The notes: generated by a model not told the origin, from the sequence alone. 64,000 bases of DNA from Astragalus membranaceus (GCA_039519185.1 CM076849.1:110489806-110553805), one strand, 5' to 3'. Counted from the stretch's first letter, positions 36,125 to 47,949 are shown. Made by a program: numbers and translations.

Positions 36125-36672
36125 CTCACATAAGAGCCTGTCTTTTTCTGGTGTCCATCCACCTTTCTTGAAATCAAAATTCAAGTAAGTGTACCATCTG
36201 AGAGTTTACAAGTTACTCAAGCATCAGATTAACAGTAGCAATAAAGTCCAAGAAAATTTTCAAGAACAAAAGAATAACAAGATCTCTTGGCTTATTCTTA
36301 TTCAAGATCAAAATTCAAAATATTAAAATCAATTTGAAAACTTCACCTTCTTCTGCACTGTCTTGTAGTTTTATCCTTGAATTTAGATGCAACAATTGCC
36401 CAACTGTATTATATAATTAAAAAATCCCTTTAGTATAAGAGAATAAAAAAGCAACAGTTTTTATGCTAAAAGAATTAAAAGAAAAGAGGAGTGAGTGACT
36501 ACTTTTCAATTCCATGAATATCAGTTTGTTCCCTAAGTATATTATCTTCCTGAAATCCACATAACCAATAGAATATTAAAAAGAAATAAAATACAAACTA
36601 GTAAAGAAAAAAAAGAACACCTCTTGAGTCCAAGTAACAATGTGACGCTCCTTCTTCTTAGATTCTTCACTA
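36125..36672 (-). pseudogene. MYB88-like: Captured R2R3-MYB gene fragment (FOUR LIPS/MYB88 type)
   Basis: Four small exons on the minus strand, with plausible splice borders. 36672-36621: EESKKKERHIVTWTQE then GTGTTC donor. 36549-36503: EDNILREQTDIHGIEK, with CAG acceptor and GTAGTC donor. 36403-36347: WAIVASKFKDKTTRQCRRR, GTGAAG donor. 36197-36125: WYTYLNFDFKKGGWTPEKD then RLLCE and GTAATT donor. Joined across their borders these keep one frame. They match the first repeat and the start of the second repeat of the MYB88/FLP clade, whose members regulate stomatal and vascular development. The rest of the DNA-binding domain is absent, so DNA binding is unlikely. Identity is from memory of the family; the WYTYLN and TRQCRRR motifs are the decisive points. 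Confidence 0.8.
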
Positions 36673-36893
36673 CATTGTTGCTTCTGTCACTAAAAGGAGA
36701 ACCAACTTCCTTGACTCGTCGTTGGTCGGGAAACAGTTCTCTAATAGCTCGACCTTGAGATCTTACTTAAGAAAAGCTATATTGTGAATAACTTGTTTCA
36801 CTAGCAACATGTCATGGAGTTTATGAATCCCAAATTTTCTTATATTTGCAGAGAACATATTAGATTAGATTTTAAGTTGTTGGAATGAATTAC

Positions 36894-37394
36894 CTGCTGA
36901 ACAAGTTGCTCGACACCACTTTTGCTTTCTGGACTTTGCTCAGAATTTCTCATCTCAAGCCACGTGAAATTAAAAATAGCATTATATCTTGAAAGCATTC
37001 TTGCTATAGGACGGTATCCATCTCTATCATTTAAGTTGTAATATCCTGAAGTAAGTTCTGTAGCATGGCTTTCTGTTTTATACCACCAGTGGATTCCAGC
37101 AACCTGTTTTACAAATAAACTTTCATCAAATAAAATCAGCTTGGAAATTTGTCATATATGATTATATGTTTAAGAATTTACTTTTGCGGCTAACTTCACT
37201 TTGCACCCTAGGAATACTTTGTTGGCTTCATCCAAGATATCATCGTCATGCCTTATCAACTTGTTGGAATACCATGTCAGAAAAAATTTCCCCTTTTCTG
37301 TTTGGTAAGTACCATTTGCTGAAAAACTCTATAGATTCAGGTATGTCATTGCTTTCCCCTGCATCATCAGGCAGTTCCCATTCAGGATGGCCTG
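36894..37394 (-). pseudogene. BAM: Captured beta-amylase fragment, 3' exons
   Basis: The continuation of the beta-amylase cargo beyond the inserted gypsy element. The exon 37394-37182 reads GHPEWELPDDAGESNDIPES and TEKGKFFLTWYSNKLI, ending VKLAAK with a GTAAAT donor. The exon 37103-36894 starts after a CAG acceptor with VAGIHWWYKTESHATELTSG, then GYYNLNDRDGYRPIARMLSR and ends EQLVQQ before GTAATT. These are conserved parts of the catalytic barrel of glycoside hydrolase family 14, which releases maltose from starch ends. The frame is open in both exons. The final part of the enzyme is missing. The retained sequence resembles cytosolic, soybean-type beta-amylases. Confidence 0.88.
37390..37394. 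repeat. Target-site duplication GCCTG (left copy)
   Basis: GCCTG here and at 46432-46436 flanks the inserted gypsy element exactly and divides a beta-amylase codon series (AGHPEW) in the captured exon. Confidence 0.95.
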
Positions 37395-39637
37395 TGTAAC
37401 ACCCCGATAAATTCTAAAATTTAGAATCACTGAAATGCACTAAATAGTATACATCAGAGTAACTTCCTGTTATTAAAATATTGAACACATCTAAAACTTT
37501 CTTTAATACATAACAACTGGTTCTCTGAACCTTATAAATTTTCTGAAAATGCTTAAGTTCCAAAACTTAAGACTTGTACATAATCCTGGTGTTCAATACT
37601 CAAAACATAAAGTAGCGGAAACGATTTTACAACTTAACATCAAAAGTTATACAATCGGAACATAGAAACAATAAACGGGACAAAGGTCTAAAACATGAAA
37701 CTAGGTCTTCAATGACTCAGAGAATCACACCTGCTAGCTGTGCTTTACCGCCTTTGCTTTCCCCTGTTTCTCTGTAAAAACCACAAATATGAAGGGTGAG
37801 ATAAACATTATCTCAGTGAGTCCTATCGAGACCCCTTACTACTCTAGCGGTTCATTATGCCTTGTTTTGAACTCGTGGTCCTAAAAAGCAACCACGTGGA
37901 AATACATTTAGTTCCTGTAACCTTCATGCTCATGGCCCTCCTAAGCGACACCTGAAGCATGCAATCTTTGTTCCATGTTTTTAGCATAACACCTCAGTCT
38001 ACCTATTTTATAGGCATCTCTTGACTTTGGTGAACCCATCCCGCTATTTCTAGCAGGGGAAACATTCTTGAGTCTAGGTTTTGGGGCTCTTGACTTCCCC
38101 TCCCCTAGTATGCTAACCTCTTAGGGTCGTCACCCTTTTTCCTCTTGTATTTATTATACCTTTTCAGTCTGTGTACCCGCAATGGGCTGTTAGTCATTCC
38201 AGTCAAGTACCATGTACCATGTCGGTCAATTACAGTGTATAATATCAGTCAAATACCGTGTATTATTATCATTCTTGACATATATACTCTCGCGTTCTCT
38301 AAGTGCGGTTTTCCATTTTATTCATAACACACAAACTTTCTATCGAACATGTTCAATCTCATACCATTGTTACCTTTACATTGTTGTGGAACCTTGGGGA
38401 ATGGATTAGAAGAGGATTGGAATCATTTGGAATGGATAAAAATGTACTTTGAAATTGAAGGTCAGAAGGTCTCACACGACCCGTGCGTATAGGCGCACGA
38501 CCCATGCGTTTTTTAACAGTTTGCAGAAGATTTCCAGAAAGATACGCACGACCCGTGCGACTAAGCGCACGATCCGTGTGTGTCTTAAAAATCCAGTTCC
38601 TGTCGTATCAGAGGGAGGCGCACGACCCGTGCTCGTAGGCACACGATCCGTGCGTCTCTATCAGTTTTCCAGAAAATAGTATTTTCATGAGTAATCCATT
38701 CCGTTCCGATTCCAAAATCCCTTCCGATCGAGACCCAAACTCAAATCACACATTAAAATAATGTATCATAGCGTTCCAACACAATCAATCACACAATATA
38801 TGATTTAAGTCACGATTCTTTGGAGAAAACGGTTTTTAATAAGTTTCCTTTCGATAACAAAAACGTGTGACCATGGTTTTCGAAAATAAGACTCAGAACG
38901 CAAACACATTCCCTAAGCGAGTTATAGAACTCACCTATCGTGATGAAAATCACGCAAACACCGAGACTCCGAGAACTCAACCGCTCCGACAACCATGAAC
39001 TCTCTTCGAACACGCTCCAACAACGAACTTAGCCACTCCAAATCGCTTGGACAGCAGCTAATTCCGAATCTTAGCTACCCAAATGACTTCAAACTGAATG
39101 GTGGCTTGAATATGAATCTTGGTACTGATTGTATGCCTACAACAAGGACATGCAAGGTGGGTAACTCAGATTTTTCTCAAGTTGAGCTGGCTTGCTCTCA
39201 AATGGTGATTTGATGGAGAAGGGAGTGTGGCTGATGAAGTTTGCATCATTGGATAGAAGAAAGGAAATGGAAAAGATTGGTGGTGTTATCTTTCACATGC
39301 ATGAAGGAATCATGGAGATCCTACCTCTTCTTCCTCCCCCCTCTCTCGAGCTCTCTCCCTCTCTCTCTCAAGCTCTCTCCCTTCTATTCTTTCTTTTTGC
39401 TGAAGACTGAAAATGATGTGGTGTTGTGGTGTGTTCAGCTGGCCCTTCAATAAAAGGGTTGCAAGGACCAATATACCCCTACTCTCTAATATTCTCTTAA
39501 CACCACATTAATTCCCATGACTCACTAACTTAACATAATATTGCAATTATGCATAACTATTATTTATTAATTAATCATTTCATGATAATCCTCTTGCTAA
39601 TTTAATTAATCTAATTAGCTAATTAGGGGATGTTACA
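37395..39637 (-). repeat. 3' LTR of Tekay-type element
   Basis: On the minus strand starts TGTAACATCCCC and ends ATCGGGGTGTTACA. It is preceded by the purine-rich tract AGAAGTTGGGGTGAT. It contains GCACGACCCGTGCG palindromes at 38475-38665. Short plus-strand ORFs within it are not supported. Confidence 0.95.
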
Positions 39638-39649
39638 ATCACCCCAACT

Positions 39650-42600
39650 TCTAAAATTTTGTCCTCAAAATTGACAAAACATACCTTACTCGAATAAATA
39701 CGGATATTTCTCCCGCATGCTCTCCTCTACTTCCCATGTCGCTTCGTCAGGTGACGCACCGTCCCAAAGCACCTTGACAATAGGAATTGACTTCGTCCAG
39801 AGCGTTTTCTCGCCACGTTCGATGATCCTGATTGGAGTAGGCTGATAAGATAAATCCGGTCTGATGACAATCGCTTCATAACTTAATGGTTGATTCGGAT
39901 CATGAATATATTTCCTTAGCTACGATACATGAAACACATCATGTAATCTGGACAATTCTGGAGGCAATGCAATGCGATACGCTACCGGCCCAACTCGCTC
40001 GACAATCTGGAAGGGTCCGACATACCGAGGACTGAGCTTCTTCGCTCGCAAAGCAATACCGGTTCCGATGGTTGGAGAAAGTCTCAGAAAGACATGGTCT
40101 CCTTCTTTGAATTCTAACGGCCTTCTTCTCTTTTCCGCATAACTCTTTTGTCGACTCTGCGCGGCTTTCATCCTTTCTCTTATCTGACGAATCTTCTCCG
40201 TAGTCTCACGAACCAAATCCGGTCCCAACAATCTCTGTTCACCTACATCCCACCAACACAATGGTGTTCTGCACTTCCTTCCGTACAATGCTTCATATGG
40301 AGCCATTCCGATACTAGAATGATAACTGTTGTTGTATGAGAATTCTACCAATGGAAGATGATCCTCCCATCTGCCTCCACTATCCAGTACACAAGCTCTC
40401 AACATATCCTCCAATGTCTGGATTGTCCTCTCAGTCTGCCCGTCTGTCTGAGGATGGTAAGCGGTGCTAACACACACCTTTGTTCCCAACGCCATATTCA
40501 ATGCTCTCCAAAATCGAGATGTAAACTTGGGATCTCGATCACAGATGATACTCGTAGGGATTCCATGCAACTTCACAATATACTTGAGATATTCATCTGC
40601 TAACCTAGCAACCTTGTGAGTCGAACGCACTGGAATAAAATGAGCGGACTTGGTCAGGCGATCCACCACTACCCAAATCGAATCATTTCCGGTTTGGGAC
40701 CGTGGCAATCCCATGACAAAATCCATAGATATGCTTTCCCATTTCCATTCAGGTACATTCAACGGTTGTAACTGGCCACCTGGCTTCAGGTGCTCTATCT
40801 TAACCTTTTGACAAGTCAAGCATCGAGACACAAACTCTGCAATATCCACTTTCATACCCGGCCACCAGTACAATTGCTTCAGATCTCGATACATCTGGGT
40901 AGACCCCGGATGTATTGAGAATTGACTCTTATGAGCTTCCACTAAAACTTGCCTCTTCACATCCTCATCATTCGGCACACAGATTCTGCCATCAAAACAA
41001 ATTACTCCATCACCGTCTTCGGTGTAACTCGGCAATCTCTTCTGCGATTGCAGCTCTACATCACCTTCTTGGGCTGAGCGAATCAGATTCCTCAATGAAC
41101 TTGAAATCTGAATGTGACTCAACACCAACCTGTTCCTTCTTGACTTAACTCTCAAATTGAGGTCTCTGAATGATTCCAACAATGACATCTCATGCATCAT
41201 CAGCTTTGCAGTATGGATAGACCTTCTGCTTAAAGCATCGGCAACAACATTAGCCTTACCAGGATGGTACTTCAATTCAAAATCATAATCTTTCAGGAAT
41301 TCTACCCATCTCCTCTGTCTGTTGTTCAGCTCCTTTTGGTCAAACAAATACTTAAGGCTCTTGTGGTCACTAAAGACTTCGAAACGAGACCCATACAGGT
41401 AATGTCTCCAAATCTTTAGGGCAAACACAATCGCCGCCAACTCTAAATCATGAGTGGGGTAATTCTCTTCATGCGGCTTCAACTGCCTGGAGGCATAAGC
41501 AACTACTTGTCGATTCTGCATCAGGACACATCCCATACCCTTACCAGAAGCGTCGCAATAAATTTGGAATCCTACGGACGGATCTGGAAGAATCAGGATG
41601 GGTGCAGAAGTCAAACGACCCTTCCATTCCGTGAAACAATTTTCACAGTCTGAGTCCCAAACAAACGGCTGACCCTTGCGAGTTAACCGAGTGAGTGGAA
41701 GAACCAGCTGGGAAAATCCTTGAATGAATCTTCGATAATACCCAGCTAATCCTAAGAAACTTCTTACCTCAGTAACCGTAGACGGCTGCTCCCAGTCTAC
41801 TACAGCTTCGATCTTACTGGGATCCACTGCAACACCTGTCCTAGATATTACATGGCCCAGAAACTTAACTTCTGGCATCCAAAAATCACATTTGGACGGC
41901 TTAGCATACAACTTCTTCTCTCGGAGTACGTTCAGAACAATTCGGAGATGTTGCACATGCTCCTCAATCGTCTTAGAGAACACCAAAATATCATCAATGA
42001 ACACTATCACAAACTGATCCAGATAAGGATTAAAAATCCGATTCATATAATCCATGAATACAGCTGGAGCATTGGTCAAACCGAAGGGCATCACTACAAA
42101 TTCATAGTGTCCATATCTCGTACGGAAAGCGGTCTTTGGGACGTCCAAAGCTCGAACCCTGATTTGGTGATAGCCGGACCTCAAATCAATCTTCGAAAAT
42201 ACGGAAGCTCCCCTCAACTGATCCAGCAAATCATCAATTCTCGGCAGAGGGTACTTATTCTTGATATTCACCTTATTCAACTGACGATAATCGATACACA
42301 ATCTCATACTTCCGTCCTTCTTCTTGACGAGCAACACTGGAGCACCCCATGGTGAGGCACTCGGCCGGATGAACCGCTTGGAAATTAGCTCTTCCAGTTG
42401 AACTTTCAATTCCCTCAACTCTAATGGCGACATTCGATACGGGGCTATAGAAATAGGTCCAGTGCCTGGAACCAACTCTATAGAAAATTCCACCTCACGA
42501 TCCGGAGGAAATGAAGGAACTTCATCGGGAAACACATCAAGAAATTCATTAACAACTTGCACAGAAGATAAATCCTGACCTGTCTCAGTGGATGCAGACA

Positions 42601-44021
42601 GCATCATGACGTAAGCTTCCGCGCCTTGGAACAGATAATTATTGGCCGAAGTAAAGGAAATAACAGCTTCAGAATTTGGCGGTTGTAGCTCCACTGACTC
42701 GGAGGCGAAACCGATAGTTCGATGGAAACAATCTATTGTTACATGATTGGCCGTCATCCAACTCATTCCTAGGACGACATCCATGCCCTTCATTGGTAAA
42801 CAAATGAAGTCTACTACAAAATTCCTGTCTCCAATGGATAGAAGACAGTTTTCACATATTGCTTGGGTCTGAACACTACCTTCAGCAGCAGTCTTAATGG
42901 AGATTGGTTGAGGCAAAGGAGTTAAAGCCAATCCCAACCGATCGACACAAACTTGAGATATAAAACAATGGGTCGCACCCGAATCATTTAAAATACTAAC
43001 GGAGTTATTAAAAAGAGATCCCATACCCCTTAGTAGATTATCTGACTCTCCCATGAGTTGTAGTAGCAGCAGGGTTACTTCCTTGACTCTTCTCTTTCTC
43101 TGGGCAGTCCCGTGCAAAATGACCGTCTTTCTTGCAGAAATAACACTGGTTGGATCCTATCTGGCATTTACCCTGATGGTACTTTCCACAGTTGGAACAC
43201 GTACTGAACCTTCAGGAGTTCGATGACTGAACCTGTTTCCCTTTGTTGGAGTTGTGCCTGGGACCCGTCTGATGGTTAGATGATCCGACATTCTTCTTAT
43301 TGTGATGGAATACTTTCCTGCTTGCATACAACCTTTTCAAGTCACTCTCAGCTATGTGTGCTTGTTGAACCATGGCAGCATAGTTAGTATAGGCAAAAGA
43401 ACTCAAACTCTGAGCAATGTCTTCCCTTAGCCCATACTTGAACCTTTCGGTTTTCCACTTGTCATTGGTAGCATACCCGGCCAAATCGAAGAATTGATAT
43501 AACTCTTCGAACTTGGCCGCGTACTGACCCACAGTTGAACTTCCTTGAGTGAGAGTCAGAAATTCGTTCTCCTTGTCGAACCTCATGGCTGTCGGAAAGA
43601 ACTGCTCCAAAAATACCTGCTTGAAATGTTCCCAAGTCTGGGGAGTATCCATAGTTAACATCATGGCTTTGGCATTAGTCCACCAGTTGTTAGCTTCGCC
43701 TTTCAGCATATGAGTTGCCAATCTCAGCTTGTCATCATCAGTTACTTGCATAGCTACGAAAATCTTCTCGATATCATCTAGCCAATGCTGGGCTTCCATG
43801 ACATCCGGTCCTCCTCTGAACTCGGACGACTTCATTTTCAGGAATTCAGAGAAAACCCTCCTTGGGTCAACTTGAGGCTCAGGGACTTGCTGAGGCTGAG
43901 CTTGAGCATTCTGTTGCATTTGCAACATATCTTCCATCATCTTCTGTTGCCTCTCGATCACGTTCTGCATCCATGCAGAATGCGGATCAACTGGTGGGTT
44001 ATTCCTCGATCCTCCTGCCAT
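39650..44021 (-). pseudogene. Tekay-type gag-pol, full length with few lesions
   Basis: Gag starts at 44021 (MAGGSRNNPPVDPHSAW). An earlier in-frame Met at 44165 lies in the primer-site region and is unlikely. Gag has HWLDDIEKIFVAMQV and WEHFKQVFLEQFFP. A nonsense codon near 43212 (NS-stop-RFSTC) precedes the zinc knuckle. A deletion of about 32 bp near 43045 shifts the frame before protease (NDSGATHCFIS). Then come reverse transcriptase (SPWGAPVLLVKKKDG, DLRSGYHQIRV, FIDDILVFSK), RNase H (DASGKGMGCVLMQNR, HPGKANVVADALSR), and integrase (CLTCQKVKIEH, MDFVMGLPRS, VEFSYNNSYHSSIGMAPYE). A stop at about 39920 (FHVS-stop-LRKYIHD) precedes the chromodomain. So three lesions make it defective, although its proteins could be supplied by relatives. 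Confidence 0.93.
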
Positions 44022-44152
44022 AATTCTGCAAATGATACACCAAGTATTAAGTTGATCAGTCTCAATGTCTCTTAGTATCACAAGAAGCAAGATAGCAGAG
44101 TTACTCGAGGGACAAAACCACCCTAACTGTCTAAGCCCGACTAGGTCGAACT

Positions 44153-44164
44153 GCTCTGATACCA
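44153..44164 (-). promoter_or_regulatory. Primer-binding site, tRNA-iMet
   Basis: TGGTATCAGAGC on the minus strand, three bases from the 5' LTR at 44168. Confidence 0.9.
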
Positions 44165-44167
44165 TAA

Positions 44168-46431
44168 TGTAACACCCCGATAAATTCTAAAATTTAGAAT
44201 CACCGAAATGCACTAAATAGTATACATCAGAGTAACTTCCTGTTATTGAAATATTGAACACATCTAAAACTTTCTTTAATACATAACAACTGGTTCTCTG
44301 AACCTTATAAATTTTCTGAAAATGCTTAAGTTCCAAAACTTAAGACTTGTACATAATCCTGGTGTTCAATACTCAAAACATAAAGTAGCGGAAACGATTT
44401 TACAACTTAACATCAAAAGTTATACAATCGGAACATAGAAACAATAAACGGGACAAAGGTCTAAAACATGAAACTAGGTCTTCAATGACTCAGAGAGTCA
44501 CACCTGCTAGCCGTGCTTTACCGCCTTTGCTTTCCCCTGTTTCTCTGTAAAAACCACAAATATGAAGGGTGAGATAAACATTATCTCAGTGAGTCCTATC
44601 GAGACCCCTTACTACTCTAGCGGTTCATTATGCCTTGTTTTGAACTCGTGGTCCTAAAAAGCAACCACGTGGAAATACATTTAGTTCCTGTAACCTTCAT
44701 GCTCATGGCCCTCCTAAGCGACACATGAAGCATACAATCTTTGTTCCATGTTTTTAGCATAACACCTCAGTCTACCTATTTTATAGGCATCTCTTGACTT
44801 TGGTGAACCCATCCCGCTATTTCTAGCAGGGGAAACATTCTTGAGTCTAGGTTTTGGGGCTCATGACTTCCCCTCCCCTAGTATGCTAACCTCTTAAGGT
44901 CGTCACCCTTTTTCCTCTTGTATTTATTATACCTTTTCAGTCTGTGTACCCGCAATGGGCTGTTAGTCATTCCAGTCAAGTACCATGTACCATGTCGGTC
45001 AATTACAATGTATAATATCAGTCAAATACCGTGTATTATTATCATTCTTGACATATATACTCTCGCGTTCTCTAAGTGCGGTTTTCCATTTTATTCATAA
45101 CACACAAACTTTCTATCGAACATGTTCAATCTCATACCATTGTTACCTTTACATTGTTGTGGAACCTTGGGGAATGGATTAGAAGAGGATTGGAATCATT
45201 TGGAATGGATAAAAAGGTACTTTGAAATTGAAGGTCAGAAGGTCTCACACGACCCGTGCGTATAGGCGCACGACCCGTGCGACTTGGCGCACGATCCGTG
45301 CGTTATCCACTAAAATTTTATAAAGTTCCAGAGACATACGCACGACCCGTGCGACTAAGCGCACGATCCGTGTGTGTCTTAAAAATCCAGTTCCTGTCGT
45401 ATCAGAGGGAGGCGCACGACCCGTGCTCGTAGGCACACGATCCGTGCGTCTCTATCAGTTTTCCAGAAAATAGTATTTTCATGAGTAATCCATTCCGTTC
45501 CGATTCCAAAATCCCTTCCGATCGAGACCCAAACTCAAATCACACATTAAAATAATGTATCATAGCGTTCCAACACAATCAATCACACAATATATGATTT
45601 AAGTCACGATTCTTTGGAGAAAACGGTTTTTAATAAGTTTCCTTTCGATAACAAAAACGTGTGACCATGGTTTTCGAAAATAAGACTCAGAACGCAAACA
45701 CATTCCCTAAGCGAGTTATAGAACTCACCTATCGTGATGAAAATCACGCAAACACCGAGACTCCGAGAACTCAACCGCTCCGACGACCACGAACTCTCTT
45801 CGAACACGCTCCAACAACGAACTTAGCCACTCCAAATCGCTTGGACAACAGCTAATTCCGAATCTTAGCTACCCAAATGACTTCAAACTGAATGGTGGCT
45901 TGAATATGAATCTTGGTACTGATTGTATGCCTACAACAAGGACATGCAAGGTGGGTAACTCAGATTTTTCTCAAGTTGAGCTGGCTTGCTCTCAAATGGT
46001 GATTTGATGGAGAAGGGAGTGTGGCTGATGAAGTTTGCATCATTGGATAGAAGAAAGGAAATGGAAAAGATTGGTGGTGTTATCTTTCACATGCATGAAG
46101 GAATCATGGAGATCCTACCTCTTCTTCCTCCCCCCTCTCTCGAGCTCTCTCCCTCTCTCTCTCAAGCTCTCTCCCTTCTATTCTTTCTTTTTGCTGAAGA
46201 CTGAAAATGATGTGGTGTTGTGGTGTGTTTAGCTGGCCCTTCAATAAAAGGGTTGCAAGGACCAATATACCCCTACTCTCTAATATTCTCTTAACACCAC
46301 ATTAATTCCCATGACTCACTAACTTAACATAATATTGCAATTATGCATAACTATTATTTATTAATTAATCAATTCATGATAATCCTCTTGCTAATTTAAT
46401 TAATCTAATTAGCTAATTAGGGGATGTTACA
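44168..46431 (-). repeat. 5' LTR of Tekay-type element
   Basis: Same ends as the 3' LTR. It differs from it in the palindrome cluster (45240-45450): it keeps the TTATCCACTAAAATTTTATA spacer but has lost the TTTGCAGAAGATTTCC spacer, the opposite of the 3' LTR. The presumed minus-strand TATA-like box is near 46240. Confidence 0.95.
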
Positions 46432-47070
46432 GCCTGCCTTTGTTGCAGCATCTTTGAATTCAGCGTGAAGATATTTGTCATAGCACTGCAAGATTTCAAA
46501 TGTATGTACAAAAAGTTCAAGAATTGGAAAGCTTATTATTGTTGTTGAAGTAGTAACATCATGTATTCAGTGAACCTAAAACAATATTATTTGGAACTAT
46601 GCACAAATCTATTCTATTTATCATATTACTGTACTAGTTTGTTTTTTATAGACAAATGTTAATGTTAGTGTGTTATGGTAATAAATAGTGAGAGTTTGAA
46701 CATTCACAAACTCACATTAAATTCTCCAATACCAGGAAATTTCCACCCAAGACACTGTGAGTAAGAGGGATATCTGAGTTCTCTGGCAGGGCCAAGTCCT
46801 ACTTCAACATCTATAAAGAGCCCAGATCAACCATAACACCATCAACACCTGCTGCATGCAGCTCTTTCAGCTGTTTCTCAAGTCCCACTTTGTCTTCTAA
46901 CACATTGTCATTTGTAATTACTCCTAGCTGCCAGGAACCAACACAATTTTAAAATGGAACATAACTAACTCATAATTCAGGTTTATAAGTTGTGACTTAC
47001 AGGGAGCATCACGTATATAGGTACATAGTTTGCAAGCATTGGATCTTCGTCTGTTGAAACAATTTGTGCC
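46432..47070 (-). pseudogene. BAM: Captured beta-amylase fragment, 5' exons, one fused
   Basis: The exon 47069-47001 encodes AQIVSTDEDPMLANYVPIYV and ends MLP at a GTAAGT donor. The exon starting at 46927 after a CAG acceptor reads LGVITNDNVLEDKVGLEKQL, then ELHAAGVDGVMVDLG. At about 46812 it runs directly, without an intron and out of frame, into a later exon DVEVGLGPARELRYPSYSQC and GWKFPGIGEF, which ends at a GTGAGT donor (46715). The exon 46485-46437 reads CYDKYLHAEFKDAATKAG and is cut by the gypsy insertion. The part normally between VMVDxW and DIEVGLGP (over 100 residues, with the catalytic loop) is missing. Introns with normal borders show that the capture was from genomic DNA. Confidence 0.88.
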
Positions 47071-47445
47071 TGCATTTTATCACCACAACATTTGCAAGAG
47101 AAAATTTAGTTTATCTCAGCATTTACAATAAGCAAGTAATAGAAAATTTATGTATTCAAAAAATTAGTGTGATGAAAAGAAGCAATTGATCAGAGAAAGC
47201 TAAAGTCATAATAAAACATGTGAGAGATCTCTGACTTGAATTCATCTAACAGACCCATAGTAAAAACAAATGAAAGCTTTCCACACAAAGAATGAAAGCT
47301 TTAAATCTGTAGTAACAGAACAAATCAAAATGAAAGTTTTAATGGGAAAGAGAAATGGATACACATTAGAAGCTTTAAATCAGCTCTAATAAACCCAAAA
47401 TAAAAAACGGATCAAAATTCAAACGGGGGGATTTTGTGTATGTAC

Positions 47446-47532
47446 ATTTAGGTTATTGCCGATCGAATTAAGCTCCTTGTTGGCTTACTGGTTGAACCAA
47501 TAAGATCCAACCTTGTTGAATACCTGGTCCAT
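47446..47532 (-). pseudogene. Captured first exon of a DUF538 protein gene
   Basis: A minus-strand ATG at 47532 opens MDQVFNKVGSYWFNQ, then a stop in place of the usual Lys, then ANKELNSIGNNLN and a GTACAT donor. This matches the start of plant DUF538 proteins similar to Arabidopsis At5g01610, of unknown function. Full proteins have about 170 residues; only about 29 codons are here. It is the first cargo piece in the reading direction. Upstream, 47580-47890 is G-rich and may be a captured promoter or 5' leader. The in-frame stop and single exon mean no DUF538 protein is made. Confidence 0.7.
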
Positions 47533-47949
47533 CTCCTTCAATACGAACCAGAGAGAAGCACATCGTTAGGGGTTTTGTGAAGGGAGACGATGGTGGAGAG
47601 TGACACAGTGAGGGAGGCGCCTCGGAGGGAGGGGGCGGTGTGAGGGAGGGGGACGGCGTGAAGGGAAGTTCATAGAGGGAGAGGGAGTTTAAGAAAGAAA
47701 CAGAGAAGAAGGAAACTGATGAACGCGTGACTGGGGTTTTAAGTGAGGAGGAGAAAGAAGGGTGGTGGCCGGGAGTGAGGGCGGAGACGCGGTGGCGTAA
47801 GTGGTGGGAGTGGGTGGTGGCGGTAGAGAGTGGAGAGGGTTTAGGGTTAGAGGAGAAGTGAGAAGTGAGAAGTGAGAAATGAGAGAGTTCAGAGAGTAGA
47901 GAACGCGAGATGTGTATTGGAATGGGAAAATTGGAAAAAATAAAACTGG

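Larger units (their letters stand above)
37395..46431 (-). mobile_element. Tekay-type Ty3/gypsy retrotransposon, complete and young
   Basis: Two nearly identical LTRs (37395-39637 and 44168-46431), a 5-bp duplication GCCTG, a primer-binding site and a full-length but mutated gag-pol. It is oriented on the minus strand. By eye the LTRs differ by about fourteen single bases plus one reciprocal length change, so the insertion is recent compared with its surroundings. It lies inside a beta-amylase exon carried by the CACTA element and so dates after the gene capture. Confidence 0.95.

Noticed and set aside
36680..36800. Possible extra captured exon upstream of the MYB exons
   Set aside because: A short open piece (ELLENCFPTNDESRKLVLLL) can be read, but it has stops nearby and I recognise no family, so it is not listed as a gene.
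38145..38409. Small ORFs repeated at 38145, 44918 and 55554
   Set aside because: They repeat only because they lie in copies of the same LTR; they have no start context or domain and decay between copies.
40148..42355. Several plus-strand ORFs of 60-170 codons opposite gag-pol
   Set aside because: They are shadows of the minus-strand polyprotein and recur at the same places in every copy of the element.
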